DNA of 64,000 nt, from the NCBI GenBank assembly GCA_030272155.1, contig CP126196.1:3720001-3784000 (forward strand), in the 5' to 3' direction. The number at the start of each line of letters is the position of its first letter. Position 1 is the stretch's first letter. Below the pieces are notes generated by a model, which was not told the origin of the DNA, did not search any database, and saw only the letters and a program-made list of their open reading frames with translations. The stretch is from Tetradesmus obliquus (lineage: Eukaryota; Chlorophyta; Chlorophyceae; Sphaeropleales; Scenedesmaceae). Positions 11,288-23,199 of the stretch are shown in pieces. Both the position numbers and the translations under genes were made by a program.

Positions 11288-11602
11288 GCTTGCGATCCTG
11301 TTGCTGGTTGCAGTGGGAACTCAAACAGCGACGTCTGAAACCAGAGGTGCGCTCCGACTGCAGAAACATTTTTGGTTCGTCGATCAGTTTTGATATGCTG
11401 GATTAATCGTACGTTTGACGGGTAGGAACCCTCCTGAGCACAACCCTGGAATGACAACTGCTCCAACTGCTGCAACTGCTGTGACACGTTTAAATGCCTC
11501 CCGATCGCCGCTGTGCAACTCCTAGGATCCTTGCAGCTCTTACAAGATTGTTAAAGATCAATTTACGGCTAGCAGTTGGTGTAGCTATCGCTACCTGCTG
11601 TG
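11288..11602. promoter_or_regulatory. Short divergent promoter region (TTC1-like / prenylcysteine oxidase)
   Basis: The two start codons face away from each other 315 bp apart, so both promoters must overlap here, or lie within the first exons. I see no clear TATA box. The only AT-rich patches are near 11393-11408 and 11490. The promoter role is inferred from geometry. Confidence 0.5.
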
Positions 11603-12524
11603 ATGGTGTCATGCGTCCATGCAGCAGTAGCAGTGCTTGTGCTGCTGACCGAGCTTGCAGCAGCAGCGCCTGTCAAAGTAGCCATCGTAGGTGGAGGTAT
11701 TGGAGGCACAGCAGCAGCATTTTTCCTGCAACAGCTGCAGCCAACTTGGCACGTTGAACTGTTTGAGCGAGAACGCCTTGGCGGCAGGTGGGTGGCTGGG
11801 CGCCAGCATTGATCGCTGCGTACTTGTTACAACACAGGCACTCGCTTGTTAAACCAGATGCAAGCAGTGGAGCAGCTGTGCCGATCAAGTACACAGCAGC
11901 AATGTCTCAAATCCGTGCAAGGTGCCGCACCTGCAGGTCCAGTGCAAACTCTACACTGCATCCGTGCGTGATTGCTGTCAGTGTGGAGCTGAGCCCTCGT
12001 CACTGCTCATGCTGTGCACTGCCCTGACACAACAGACTTTGATGCTGCTGTGTTCTGTGTGATGCAGGGCTGAGGAGTTGTTTCTTGATGGCAGGGTGAG
12101 ATGCTGCGCGCAATGCACTCAGCACACGGCAGCAGCATGATGCAACCAGCTGCCACCAACTTGAGTGCAAAAGTGCCAGATGCTGTGCGGACGGGCCCAC
12201 CCTGGATGCTGCCATGGCATTGCAGTGCCTTTGCTGTAGGCCACCACATCTGTTGGAAGCAACATGCTGAGTGCAGCCACTGTGTTGTATTCAGCCACAT
12301 CTGTCAGCGGCAGCCATCCTTACAGGGCACAGCGGTGCTGCTTTGCTGATGCCACTTGCACGCCTGACTGTTCGACTGCGAGGGCAGGTGCTTAGCCACA
12401 ATACCAGCACAAATGCTGCTGCTGCTGCTGCCTGCTGCTGCTGCTGCCTGCTGCTTCCTGCTGAGTCACAGAGTTAGGAGCTATGTGCTTCAATCATCCA
12501 TGCACAGAAGCGCTACGTGCTCTC

Positions 12525-12563
<39 letters not shown>

Positions 12564-13442
12564 TGTTGCTGCACCACACAGACTTTGGAGCTAGGCGCGT
12601 CAATCATCCATGCACAGAATCACTATGTGCTGTCACTGGCAAAAGAAATGGGCCTGACCCTCATACAGGGCGATGACACCGGCGATGCATTCAGCTTATA
12701 TGATGGCAGCAGCTTCGTCTTCTCACAGGTGCCACGGTGTGCAGTCAAACCTTGGTCAGAGTATGGTCAACCTCTGGTCAAACTTTGGTCAAAGTTGCGC
12801 CTGTGTGCCTGCCGCAGCACACTGTGTCAAACCTGGACACAGTGCCTGGACGCCACTGTCACTTGTATACACACTGAAAGCCTTGCATATAACTGAGCTC
12901 TATTGCGACATCAGATCCATCGCAGCCATCACACTCACAGCGGGTCACTAAGGCTATCACACGTGCACAGTTGACTGGTATGGCAGTCCACCGCGAGCAG
13001 CCTAAGAGCTACAATGTGCAGGCCGCACAACCCTGACCTGTACCGGACAGTGACGGTGTGTTGTTGTTGTTGTTGTTGACATGTGCTTGCTGCACTTGTA
13101 AACGCCCTTTGTTTACTCTCCATTGCATGCAGAGTGGCTCCCAGGTGCGGGACACGCTTGCTGTGCTACATCGCTACGGCATCTCTCCACTGCGGTGAGC
13201 TGCACCAAACAACATGCAAATGTGTGAAGCCGCGCTTGCAGACAGCTTTGCTGCCGTCTTTGGTTTACTGTGCTGATCAACGTAGGCTCTCCTGTGCTGA
13301 GGTTTGCTACGCTGCATCAGCTGGCTCAGATCAAAGGTTCACTATGTGTGGAGTGCACTGCTAGGCCTGAGGTGGTGGCTGAGATCATGTCCAAGGTTAC
13401 GCAATGACGCTGCACTGGCTTTCAGCAAATGCTAGCGCCCAC

Positions 13443-13508
<66 letters not shown>

Positions 13509-16500
13509 ACAGGTACAAGTGGCTGGCTGAAGAGATGGGCCGCCGCTTCAGCCGCCTGTACGACCTGCACGGGGCCGGGCAAGCTTTTGCAACGCCGCAG
13601 CAGCTGTGGGAGGCGGTGGGATTGTTCAATTTGACACAGCAGAGTGCGGCAGACTACATGCAGGTGCGGGGCATGATGCGACGACCTGATATGCTATGTG
13701 TAGCAGCAGCAGCAGCAGCGGCAGCAGCAGCAGCAGCAGCAGCGGCAGCTGTGGGAGGCGGTGGGCCTCTACAATGTGACACAGCAGAATGCGACAGATT
13801 ACATGCAGGTGCAAGGCCGATTGTAATGACCAGGCATGCTACGTGTAGCAGCAGCAGCATCAGCTGTGGGAAGTGGCGGGCCTGTACAATGTGACACAGC
13901 AGAGTGCGGCAGACTACATGCAGGTGGGATATGGAAGATTCCGACCTGGTATGCTATGTGCAGCAGCAGCAGCAGCTGTGGGGAGCCCTAGGGCTGTACA
14001 GTGTGACGCAGCCGAGTGCAGCAGACTACACATAGGTGCGAGGCTGTGTGGGCTGACATGCTTGGTGCAGCAGCAGCAGCGGCAGCAGCAGCTGTAGGAA
14101 GCGGTGTGCCTGCACAATGTGACGCAGCCGAGTGCAGCAGACAACATGCAGGTGCGAGGCCTGATATGCTGGAATGCTTTGTGCAGCAGCTGCGGCAGCT
14201 TTGGGAGGCCGTGGGCCTGTACAATGTGACGCACCAAAGTGCGGCAGACTACATGCAGGGGCGGGTCCGATTGTAATGACCTGGCATGCTACTTGTAGCA
14301 GCAGCAGCAGCAGCAGCAGATGTGGGAAGTGGTGTGCCTTTGCAATGTGACGCAGCAGAGTGCAGCGGAGTATATGCAGGTGCGAGGCCAATTGTAATGA
14401 CCTGGCATGCTACATTTAGCAGCAGCAGCAGATGCGGAAATTGGTGGGCCTGTACAGTGTGACGCAGCCGAATGCGGCAAATTACATGCAGGCGACGGAC
14501 TGGTTTATGCTCTGGACAGCAGCAGCAGCAGCAGAACCAGCAGCAGCAGCAGCAGCTGTGCAGGCGCTAGTCCTCTTCCAGTGTTGTGCAGCAAAGCTCA
14601 GCACATTACATGCCGGTCAGTAGGGAGTTTGATGATGTGGACTGCTCTGTGCAGCAGCAGCAGCTGTAGGAGGCGTTACCTATCCTTTTCTGAAACTCTC
14701 CTGCCCCTGCTGTCCCTGTTCACCTGCCAGGCGCACTTGGCCCATGGTGTCTTGCGCTACGGCGCTGCCGCATTCATTGAGGAGTTGGCAGGCGCAGTGA
14801 ACCGCATCAACTACAACCAGCGCAACGCGGGCTTGAATGCATTGGCAGGTCTGGTCTCCTACCTGCCTGCAGCGCAGCCTGAGGTGAGGGGTGGGGTGGG
14901 GTTTGCTCCAAATATTCCTGGCGTGCCAAACCTACAACACCAATTTGCTGCAGTCAGCACAATCATGCAAGAATGCAAATAGAAATGCACTGGCGGGCCT
15001 GGTGTCCTACCTGCCGGCAGCGCAGCCTGAGGTGGGGGGCAGGCTTTCGCACACATAAAGCTTCGCATGGTGCACGAAACGAGACCACACCAACTTAAAC
15101 ATCAAGCCAACAGTGGCATGAATGCACTGGCAGGCCTGGTCTGCTGCCTGCCAGCCACACAGTCTGAGGTTAGCATTCTGAGCAGGGGTTAGCCTTGCTA
15201 GCCGGCGCACCAAGCATTAACTGACTCGCTGATTACCAAAGCTGTGTAGAAGCGTTGCAGGTGGTGTCGTGCCTATCAGCAGCACCACAGGTGAGCACTG
15301 TGTGCAATCATACTGCACAGCAAATGAGCATTGGCAGCCCAGTATACCTTATTCGAGTTGAACTGCGCCTTTTTGCACTCCAACGCTGTGCGTGTGGATC
15401 ACAAGCTGTGTGGATCACAAGCTGTGGTAGCGCTGCATCTTGCCACTTCGTTCCACTTCGCTCCACTCTGCAGGTGTATTCAATCCAGGAGGGCAATGCT
15501 GCACTGCCCCGCAAGCTGGCAGCAGCAGCCAAACTGCAGGCACTACACCTCGGCACAGCAGTACAGGCGGTACGGCGGGACACAACAACTGGGCAGTACA
15601 CTTTGCTTGCCAGCAAGGCAGTACAAGCAACAGCCGACCATCCTTGTTCAGATCCAGCTAGATCTGCAGCTGCTACACAAACAGAAGATAAAGAAGAAGC
15701 TCCACCTATCTCCCAGCACGATCAGCAGCAGGCCAAGCAGCACATCGGTCAGCAATCAACTGATGAATATGGTCCTTTTGATGGTGTCGTGCTTGCCACT
15801 CCTTTGGAGGGCAGCGCAATCGAGCTGCAAGGAGTGCTGCCGCCTGGTGCTGTCCTGCCCAAGAGGGAGTATCAGAGCACTGTCACTACGTATGTCACTG
15901 GCGCGCTGAACCCGAGTTACTTCAAGGTGCGTTGTGGTATTGGGTGCTGTTTTGACAATGCTGCCGCCAAACTGCTCAAGACTTGTAATGTAAGCAGGAA
16001 ACACTTCGTAGGTGAGGTGGTGGTAGTGCTGCTGTTGCGGCTGCTCTGCCTGCTGCCTCTGTCTATCTCATCTTGTGGCACCCATTGCAGGTGCCATCCT
16101 TGCCCGCTGGTGACATATTCGTCACCAGCTCAGCTGACACCTTATTTTCAGTGATCGCCAGCAAAGGAAGCGTGTCTGGCAGCACAGCACGCCCCAGCAG
16201 CAGCAGCCATGCTTTTGAAGACGGTCAGCCAGTGGCAGTGCATCAGCAGCAGCAGCAGCAGCAGCTGTGGAAGGTGTTTTCCCAGCAGCCACTGTCAGAG
16301 GATTTGCTGCAGCAGCTGTTCTTCAACAGCACAGTCATCATCAGCAAGCCATGGAAGGCCTACCCCAGGTGAGTGGCAGGGCTGGGGTGTTGGTTTAACC
16401 CTAAAGCGACATATGTTGGCTTTCGCAGAGAACAGACCCCTGGTCTGCCTGTGGCTGTGTGATGCGTTTGCTGTTGTGCAGCGCTTTCAGGCACTGTGCT

Positions 16501-16872
16501 TTTGCTGGCCCTCTGCGTGATGCAACTTTGCTTGTCACTCCAGCATGTGGTGTTACAGTCATCATCAGCAAGCCATGGAAGGCCTACCCCAAGTGAGTGG
16601 GCTGCAGCGCTGGGGGCTGTAAAGGATTGCTGCCTTTTATGTGTGCAGGGAATGTTGAGTGTGGACATGGCTTGCTGCTGTGTGTGCACTTTTGTACAGG
16701 TCACAGCCACTGCGCTTTAGCTGGCACTCCGCCAACTGCAACTCAGTGCATAAATGTCGCTGCAATATGTAATTTGTGCGTGTAACATACAGCGTAATGA
16801 ACCTTGGTTAGTGCCTCTTGCTTTGCTCATCCAATCTTGCTTATGCTGCTGCAGCTGTTATCGCTAACGTCA

Positions 16873-16924
<52 letters not shown>

Positions 16925-17205
16925 GCAGATTCAAACCCCCAGAGGTATTTGCGCCCTTCTCGCTCTCCCCTGGCCTGTGCTATAACAACGCACTGGAGAA
17001 CGGCGCATCAGCCATGGAGGTGTCAGCAGTAGCAGCCATGAACTGCGCACTGCTGCTGCAGCAGCAGCTGAGCCCAAGCAGCACTAGCCAGGTCAACAGT
17101 GGCAGCAGCAGCAGCAGCAGCGGCAGCAGCGGCAGCAGCAGTGCAAAGAGGCACCCTGCTGGCAACGGGGCAGGCAGCAGCAGTGTAGGTGTGTCTGTCA
17201 GCTGA
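11603..17205 (+). CDS. PCYOX1: Prenylcysteine oxidase (farnesylcysteine lyase) family, FAD-dependent
   Basis: Cleaves the thioether of farnesyl- or geranylgeranyl-cysteine left by breakdown of prenylated proteins, giving cysteine, prenal and peroxide. The start at 11603 gives a signal peptide (MVSCVHAAVAVLVLLTELAAAA) and then the FAD dinucleotide motif VAIVGGGIGGTAAA. Recognised exons: 11603-11787; about 12400 (LTVRLRGQ, border uncertain); 12582-12728 (LELGASIIHAQNHYV); 13133-13193 (VRDTLAVLHRYG); 13512-13663; 14730-14883 (AVNRINYNQRNAGLNALAGL); 15263-15291; 15473-15924 (VYSIQEGNAALPRKL); 16090-16369; 16929-17205 (KPPEVFAPFSL, GASAMEVSAVAAMNCALLL). The order and the last exon match human PCYOX1 well. 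A lysosomal or vacuolar site is expected for the family. The exons between 11787 and 12582 are not fully resolved. The C-terminus adds a Ser/Gly tail. Confidence 0.92.
12526..12561 (+). repeat. (CTG)12 upstream of an acceptor
   Basis: Twelve CTG units end 18 bases before the cacacag acceptor of the exon coding LELGASIIHAQ. A shorter CTG/CTT run lies at 12415-12465. Confidence 0.9.
13444..13506 (+). repeat. (CTG)21 directly before an acceptor
   Basis: Twenty-one CTG units run up to ctacag, the acceptor of the exon that codes YKWLAEEMGRRFSRLYDLHG. No other pyrimidine tract is present. Confidence 0.92.
13590..14660 (+). repeat. Nine tandem copies of a prenylcysteine oxidase exon end with donor
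   Basis: The real exon ends near 13663 with LWEAVGLFNLTQQSAADYMQ and a gtgcgg donor. The same 60-70-bp block returns about every 110-145 bp, with the tacatgcag landmark near 13655, 13800, 13915, 14028, 14143, 14253, 14374, 14484 and 14607. Several copies keep the open codons LWEAVGLYNVTQQSAADY and a GT after atgcag. All lie in the intron before the exon at 14730. (CAG)-type runs separate the copies. Confidence 0.93.
14820..15180 (+). repeat. Copies of the next oxidase exon end
   Basis: The exon end GLVSYLPAAQPE with a gtgagg donor (near 14883) recurs near 14990-15035 (GLVSYLPAAQPEV) and 15125-15172 (GLVCCLPATQSEV), 130-150 bp apart. Confidence 0.85.
16330..16600 (+). repeat. Copy of the STVIISKPWKAYP exon end
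   Basis: The end of the exon at 16090-16369 (VIISKPWKAYP plus a gtgagtgg donor) is repeated at about 16553-16600, 226 bp downstream, again with a gtgagtgg donor. Confidence 0.88.
16876..16923 (+). repeat. (CTG)16 directly before the last oxidase acceptor
   Basis: Sixteen CTG units are followed by cgcag, the acceptor of the last exon (RFKPPEVFAPF). Confidence 0.92.
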
Positions 17206-18199
17206 GCAGCTGTGAGGAACAGTCTGTACAGTGACAGCAGTGTTTTACTAGTAGGGAGGGGGTATGGCTGCCTGCATACTGCTCCCAGCAGCTGCTGCAG
17301 CAGCAGCTGAGTTGATAGAGTGAGAGAGGATGGTTAACATGTGGGTCCTGGCACCATCTTTGGTGCTATGAGCCGCAATCGGTTGAACACAAAGTCGTCA
17401 AAGTCGTCAAGCCCAGCTGGCAAACGGTGACATGATGATGACGAAGCCCAGCGAGCACAGGTTTGATCTTGAACTGGTCTTGACAGCCTTACAAACTATA
17501 CCACATGATAAATGAGTAAGTACAGGTTACCAATGTGTCCTGCATGTCAGGCACTTTCCTGGTGTCTCGCCTCTTGCACCACCCTTTCAGCCTGAGGTGA
17601 CAGCATAGGGTGACCCTAGCCAGGGCGCACATGATGTTGTGCAGCAGTGGCATGTCAGACCCACACACCAGTGTGCCACATGTGCGGCACGCAAGCAACA
17701 ACGCACTATGGCAAAGCAGATGAGCAGGAGCATACAAATCCAATGCATTCTGCAAACCCTAGCCGTCAGTGCTCAATCTTCAGCATCAAAAGCAAACCTT
17801 TCTCGACACAAGCCTGCCCGACACAATATTGTAACACATTAATGTGACAAGGTGACAAAAATGCCTAAGGCTGGTAGAGATGCAAGCATAACACCGTGAC
17901 CAGCATGCCAAACACACACCCCAGCACAACGAGCATTGCTTGAAGGTGCGCGGCACTTATGCTTACCATACATAGCATCATTGTCTGTCAAAGGCGCGGC
18001 ACAAAGTGCGACTGGCGCAGGAAAGAATGTTATGATGGTTGGCTTACTACGTAGCATTGCTCACTACTACTGGCGCACTCTGCTGCAAGAACACCAAGCA
18101 CAAAAACCACTAGGCCATATATATAGCATAAAGCATAAATGCTGCCCATATATGTAGCATATATAGCATATGTATACAGCATATATGCTGCCCACTGCA
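17206..18199. other. Convergent 3' spacer
   Basis: No gene recognised between the ends of the plus-strand oxidase and the minus-strand LRR gene. 18110-18190 is AT-rich with short repeats of the form atatatagcata and tgctgccc. The small frames here have no biased composition. Confidence 0.5.
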
Positions 18200-18917
18200 T
18201 CATCTGCTTGCGGCTAAAGCTACCCAGAAGCTCTCCACAGCTTCAACCGTCACATCACCGTGCCTATCCACCCCCAGCTGCTGCAGCTGCAGCAGCCCCG
18301 TCAGCTGCATCAGGCCCTGCCGTGTAACACCGCCATTGCCCTGCAGCCGCAGCTGCGTCAGCTGCGCCAGCTTGCCAATCTCAGCCAGGCATGCAGCGCT
18401 GCCTAGGCTGCAGCTGCTGAGGTCCAGGTGCTGCAGCTGCCGGCAGCTGCGTGCCAGTGCTGCTGCTGCCTCGTCACCCACGCCATCACCTAGCTCAGCA
18501 CAAGGCTTGTGAGGCCGGATAGTGCTGTCAGTGCCAGCGCATCACCTGGTACCAGGCGTGACAGGGGCCTGAAGCAAAGGTCTTTGAGCTTCTTCAAGCC
18601 AGCCAATGCGCTGCATGCCTCCACAGCCTTGCCAGCTGCCCACGCCCGCTCTCTACGCTCACTGCGGCCGCACTGCACTACTGCGATCAGATCTAGCTTG
18701 GTGAGGCTAGCTGCTGCTGCCAATCCCCTCTTGATTGCCTCCCACTGCTCCTTGCTGTAAAGGCGTCCATAGGAGCATAACACGGTGAGCTCACAGAGCT
18801 GCGGCAGCTGACCCCAGACAGGTGGTGCTGCTGCTGCCTGGTCTGGCCAGGGAATGTCAATCGCCAGCTGCCGCAGGGCTGGCAGCTGCGCAGGGGCTGC
18901 AGCAGCTGCACCATGTC

Positions 18918-18954
<37 letters not shown>

Positions 18955-20018
18955 CCAAAGCCAGATAACATGAGCACACAAGTCAAGCCCTGTAGCCGCT
19001 GCAGCTGCAGCATTGCGTCACGCTGATGTGACTCCCTCAGTCTCCCAAAGTGTAGCCACTGCAGCTGTGCAGGGAGATGCACAACATCAAAATTGCTGCC
19101 CTCACTTAAGAGCTCCTGCAGCTGCGTCATGTGTGTAAGGTCCAAGGGCGGCCATTCATAGCCATCGTCTGGCAGGTGCAGCACGCGCAGCTGCGACACG
19201 CCAGGGAAAGCTGCATACGGCTGTGCCAGCTCTCCCGTCGCTGACAAGTGGCTGAAATCGAAGCATTGACAAGCACAAAGATCGAGCAGTGTCAGCTGGG
19301 TCAACTGCTCTACAGCTGCTAGGCAGCTTGCTGGGTTGTTGCACAAGCAGCCTGAATTTGACAAGGTCAGCTGCTGCACGCTGGTCAACCGCGCAAATGC
19401 TGCTGACGCAACTGCACCATCAAGCTCGATTTCATCTGATTTATAATACACAGGATGCCCCAGGTCCAGCTGCAGCTGCGTCAGGCTGTGGGCTGGCAGT
19501 GAAGCCAGCAGCTCTGGCGAGCCCCACCAGTTGCTGCTGAAGCTGTCTAAGCGCAGCCCCCGCGGCAGCTGCCGCTGCTGCTGCTGCAAGACAGCCGCCC
19601 CGGCTGCTGCTGCTGCTGCTGCCCCTGTAGGCGGTGTAGCTGCTAGCTGTAGCGCCTGCTGCATCAGCATGCAGCCTGCCTCCAGGTGCTCAACATACTC
19701 ATCGTCATCACCGTACTTGAATGATTCCACTGCAGTGATGCTCAGGCTCTTAACGAGAGCAGCATGCTTGGGCAGCCACTGCGCAAGGCTGCGCATGCGT
19801 GACAGCGGCCTATCAAGCGGCAGCACTATTGCCTTGTGGCAGCCGCTGCGCTGCTGCACAGCCAGCCTCAGAGCCTTGCATGTGCCTGCTGCTGCACACA
19901 GAACACTGGGGTCTCTGACAAGCGCTGGATGCTGACATGCCATGACCAGTGCTGCCAAAGCTGTGTCCTGCAGTACAGATAGTGTGCAACAGCAGCAGCA
20001 GGTCAGGCAAGCAATCAT
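18200..20018 (-). pseudogene. Leucine-rich-repeat (F-box-like) protein gene with frame breaks
   Basis: The main frame (from 20018) codes an F-box-like start (DTALAALVMACQHPALVRDP, then CAAAGTCKALRLAVQQ) and LRRs such as LTSVQQLTLSNSGCL and LTQLTLLDLCACQCF. The match runs to about 18900 (a Gln run, then PDMVQLLQPL), then leaves this frame. The LRR pattern resumes in a second frame (LPALRQLAIDIPWPD to LSGLTSLVLS, ending 18490) and then a third (GDEAAAALARSCRQLQHLDL to LGVDRHG, ending 18200). Two frame changes in one gene suggest decay or assembly indels. The copy otherwise looks well kept, so assembly error is quite possible. LRRs with an F-box usually pick substrates for SCF ubiquitin ligases; that role is inferred. 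An extra upstream exon at 20185-20040 was not phase-compatible with this frame. Confidence 0.6.
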
Positions 20019-21293
20019 AGCTCAAGCATAAAACTTCACTCAAGTAAAGCCTGCATCCTCTTGAACTGGTTGAGTCGTTCAGAAGGCCACAGATCTGTGT
20101 CTAGACAGGCTGCCTTGCTGCTGCGACGGCAGCTCTTGCTGCTGCCCACCTGCTCGTCAGCGAACTGTTCATGACCATGCTCCATGACAGTAAAACGCCC
20201 GGCGCAGATACGATTTGTGCTACCAGGTTGCTGCCGGATGCTGGAGCTTAGGCACAATCCGGCTCGATAGCGTTCTTGCAGGGTCGATGCGAAAGGGAGC
20301 TGCAGGAGCACGTGCAGCACAGAGTTTGACAGATGTTCCTTGATCTATCAGGATCATTATTTAAGCGTTTTATTTTGCAGCACAACAAAGGAACGGGCGG
20401 TGTTTTGCCAAAAGGACCACGCCTGGCCAAGGTTTTGTGCGTTTGCAGAGCCAGGACGTTCATCAGCAGCGAAAGCATCATATTATATTGGAAAAGACTT
20501 GTAACTCAAGATTTTATACAGAGCATCGTTTCCGGCTAGTCATCTATCATCATGTGCTGCTCAGCAGCAGTGCTGCTGCTGCTTGATGATGGCCACGAGG
20601 CTGCCGCGACCAGGCTCGCTCCTACCAATGTATCAAACAGCTTTTGTGGCCATCACAAGCCACCTTATTCGACCTGACAGCAAAGTGCAGTAAAACTGGA
20701 TAAGACTAGAAGACAGCGATTGTACAGCAATCAAAGAGCATGTCCGCTTCTTCAACCCACACTTGACACACAGTGGCCTTGATTTGATCAACATATTCAT
20801 CTTCGGGCGTCCCCAAAGAAACAACTGCTCACACGCACACTGAGACCAGCATGTCAGCAACACACTACATAGACAGCAAGAGGGTGAAAATCACTTGGTA
20901 ACTGCAACAGTAACTTGGGATAGCAAGGAGGTTTGGGCCATATTTGGGAAAAGCCCTGGTGCCCCAGGGGTGGGGGCATTTTTAGTGCCTGCTATCTAGA
21001 TATCGGTAGTCACTGTGGCAGTTGCCAGTAACCTCTACACTGACAAGCGAGGTTGGCACGAACTACAACAATGCCAGCAGGCCAGTTAATAGTTGTATGT
21101 ATCAACAGCTCTTGACGTCGTACAGCCTCTACCAATGCTACAGTATGTTGCCGAGTCGTTCACTGCTGTGCGTTCCTGAGCTGAGCCCGAACTCTGCACG
21201 AAGTCCCGCTGCAATCTTGTTTTGCGCACGCTGTGCTTCTGAACAGCTCACAACAAAGTAATCTATCAACACAGTACCTCGCAAACGGCAGCC
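20019..21293. other. Divergent spacer (LRR gene / GNAT gene)
   Basis: No gene supported. A short minus frame at 20185-20040 (MEHGHEQF to MQALLE) could be a 5' exon of the LRR gene, but the phase does not fit. The rest would hold both promoters. I see no clear core element. Confidence 0.45.
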
Positions 21294-22429
21294 ATGCCAC
21301 ATGCAGCAGCAGCAGTACCAGCAGTAGTAGCAGCAGCAGCAGCAGCAGTAGAGGTGCCAGTTCTAGCTGCGGTACCTGCCCTCTCATCATCCTGCTCAAC
21401 ACCCTATTCACCAAACCCCAATGACATAGTCTTCAGGCCAGCATGTGCAGCAGACACAGCAGCTGCTGCAGCTATGTTTACTGCTGCCTTTGAAGAGGAC
21501 CCAGAGATACAGTTCCTGTACCAGGCAGTGCAACCACACCAATACAAGCCAGCAGTGCAAGCGCTGTACAGCAAGAGCACCCGGCTCTTCTTCTGCCGCA
21601 AAGGGTGCCCATCATGGTGTGCTGTTGACACAGCTACACAGGTACGCTGGTGCTGCACGCAGCTTCTTATTTGCGGCTACCCTGCCACCACAAGCTGCAT
21701 CAGCAAATGCGCATGTGCTTGGACGGCATCAGCTGTTGGCCATAGAGCTTCTCATAACACCCACAAACTGCACGACCTGTTTGACACTTGCAGAATCACA
21801 TCTGAAGCAATATGTTTACATATATCTTTGTACGAGGAAGCCCTGACTCTCCACCACCTGCATGCACTGCCCTGCAGGAGCTGGTCGCAGCAGCCAGCAT
21901 CACCCCACTATAAGCCTGACCCATGACACATGCAGATTCTAATGTCAAGCGATAACAATGGTATTTTCTAGCGAATTTCTGATGGCGCATGTGCTCTCAT
22001 GCCCTGCAGGAGCTGGTCGCAGCAGCCAGCATCACGCCCCTGAAAGCCTATCCCAGCCTGCTCACATATGCAACACACGGCCTGCTGCTCGGCCGCCAGT
22101 GGCCCACTGTTGGCTGCCTGCTGCGGGCACTACAAACATCGGACTCCCCGGCTGTTGCAGCACAGCACAAATCCCTTGGCATTGCTGCTGAGCTGTCATT
22201 CCTGGGTGTATCGCCAACATACCAGGGCAGGGGCATTGGCAGGCAGCTGCTGCAGGCGGTGCTTGCTGCATGGGATGCGCAGCAAGGAGGGCCGCTGATT
22301 CTCTACACAGCGCAGAGTAAAGCACTAGGGTTGTACCAGAGCCAGGGCTTTGCGGTTTTGCTGGTGCGGCAGGTTGATGGTGGCAAGCTGACAGTGTGGT
22401 ACATGCACAGGCCACAACTTAAGCCCTAA
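21294..22429 (+). CDS. GNAT-family N-acetyltransferase
   Basis: Transfers acetyl from acetyl-CoA to an unknown amine substrate. Two exons, 21294-21641 and 22010-22429, join in phase 0 to give 255 residues. The acetyl-CoA motif A is clear: AAELSFLGVSPTYQGRGIGR, with the Q/R-x-x-G-x-G core QGRGIG. It is followed by the usual Y-x-x-x-G-F element (LYQSQGFAVLL). The first 30 residues are Ala/Val/Pro-rich and may be a transit peptide. The substrate cannot be told. The intron has a copy of the second exon's start near 21879 (ctgcag, then ELVAAASITPL and a stop), 131 bp before the real acceptor. Using it would truncate the protein before motif A. Other exons may be missing between the two recognised ones. 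Confidence 0.85.
21865..22050 (+). repeat. Copied acceptor and exon start of the GNAT gene
   Basis: gccctgcaggagctggtcgc and the next 25 bases occur at about 21871 and 22001. The first copy meets a stop within 15 codons. Confidence 0.88.
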
Positions 22430-22619
22430 GCCACGGCCCTGGGCAAAGAGGTTACGGGTTTGCGATTTAGTGTTGGTGTGTCGGCGCAGCCAGATGATGC
22501 CAGCAGCACAGCCGGCGGCCGGTTGGCAGTCCGAGGACTGTAGAGCAGTACACATCTTGACAGTAGGGACACAGACAGGAGTGCACAAAGCACCATCAAT
22601 TGGGCAGCAGCTGCAGCAG

Positions 22620-23190
22620 CAGCGCACGTCAGCCTGCGTTCGTACCCAGCAGCGCTCCAGCAGGTGTGCAAAACGGTGTCATACGGCCCGCGCAATTGCC
22701 TCTGTCAGCTGTGGTGTCTTGTTGGTGTTGCCTCAATGTGTTCTGCATGGTGAAACAACAGGCGCTGTTTTGTGTTGACTGCAGTGACCTGTGCTGCACC
22801 TGCAGCGCATGCTACTTCTACAATCATGCGCAGCAGCGCACCGAGCAGGTGTGCAGAACGTTGTCATGCAGCCTGCGCAATTGCTTCTGTCAGCTGTGGT
22901 GCCTTGTTTGTGTTGTTTTGAGGTGTTCTGTAAGGTGAAATGTCAGACGCTACTGTAGATTGACTGGAGTGACCTGTGCTGCACCTGCAACACATGCTGG
23001 CCGCACCACCATGCGCAGCAGCGCACCGAGCAGGTGTGCAGATCATTGTCATACGGCCTGCGCAATTGCATCTGTCAGCTGTGGTGCCTTGTTTGTGTTG
23101 CTTTGAGGTGTTCTGTAACTTGAATTGTCAGGCGCTAATATAAATTGACTGCAGTGACCTGTGTTGCACCTGCAGCACATGCAGACTGTC
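22620..23190 (+). repeat. Diverged 184-bp satellite units (three)
   Basis: Landmark gtcat positions at 22679, 22863 and 23048 give spacings of 184 and 185 bp. Each unit has gtgtgcagaacg, then a cctgcgcaattgc segment, tcagctgtggtg and gtgacctgtgctgcacctgc. They are older-looking relatives of the block at 24786-26350. Confidence 0.8.
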
Positions 23191-23199
23191 AACAACAGC

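Noticed and set aside
13444-13506. Poly-Ala or poly-Leu coding exon at the (CTG)21
   Set aside because: The array ends in ctacag directly before an exon that matches the protein family, so it is the intron end.
20040-20185. First exon of the LRR gene (MEHGHEQF to MQALLE)
   Set aside because: The only GT available leaves a phase that does not fit the LRR frame after the ctgcag acceptor; kept only as a note.
22600-22938. Cys-rich small protein frames in the satellite
   Set aside because: They recur once per unit with shifting frames and no start context; a by-product of the repeat.
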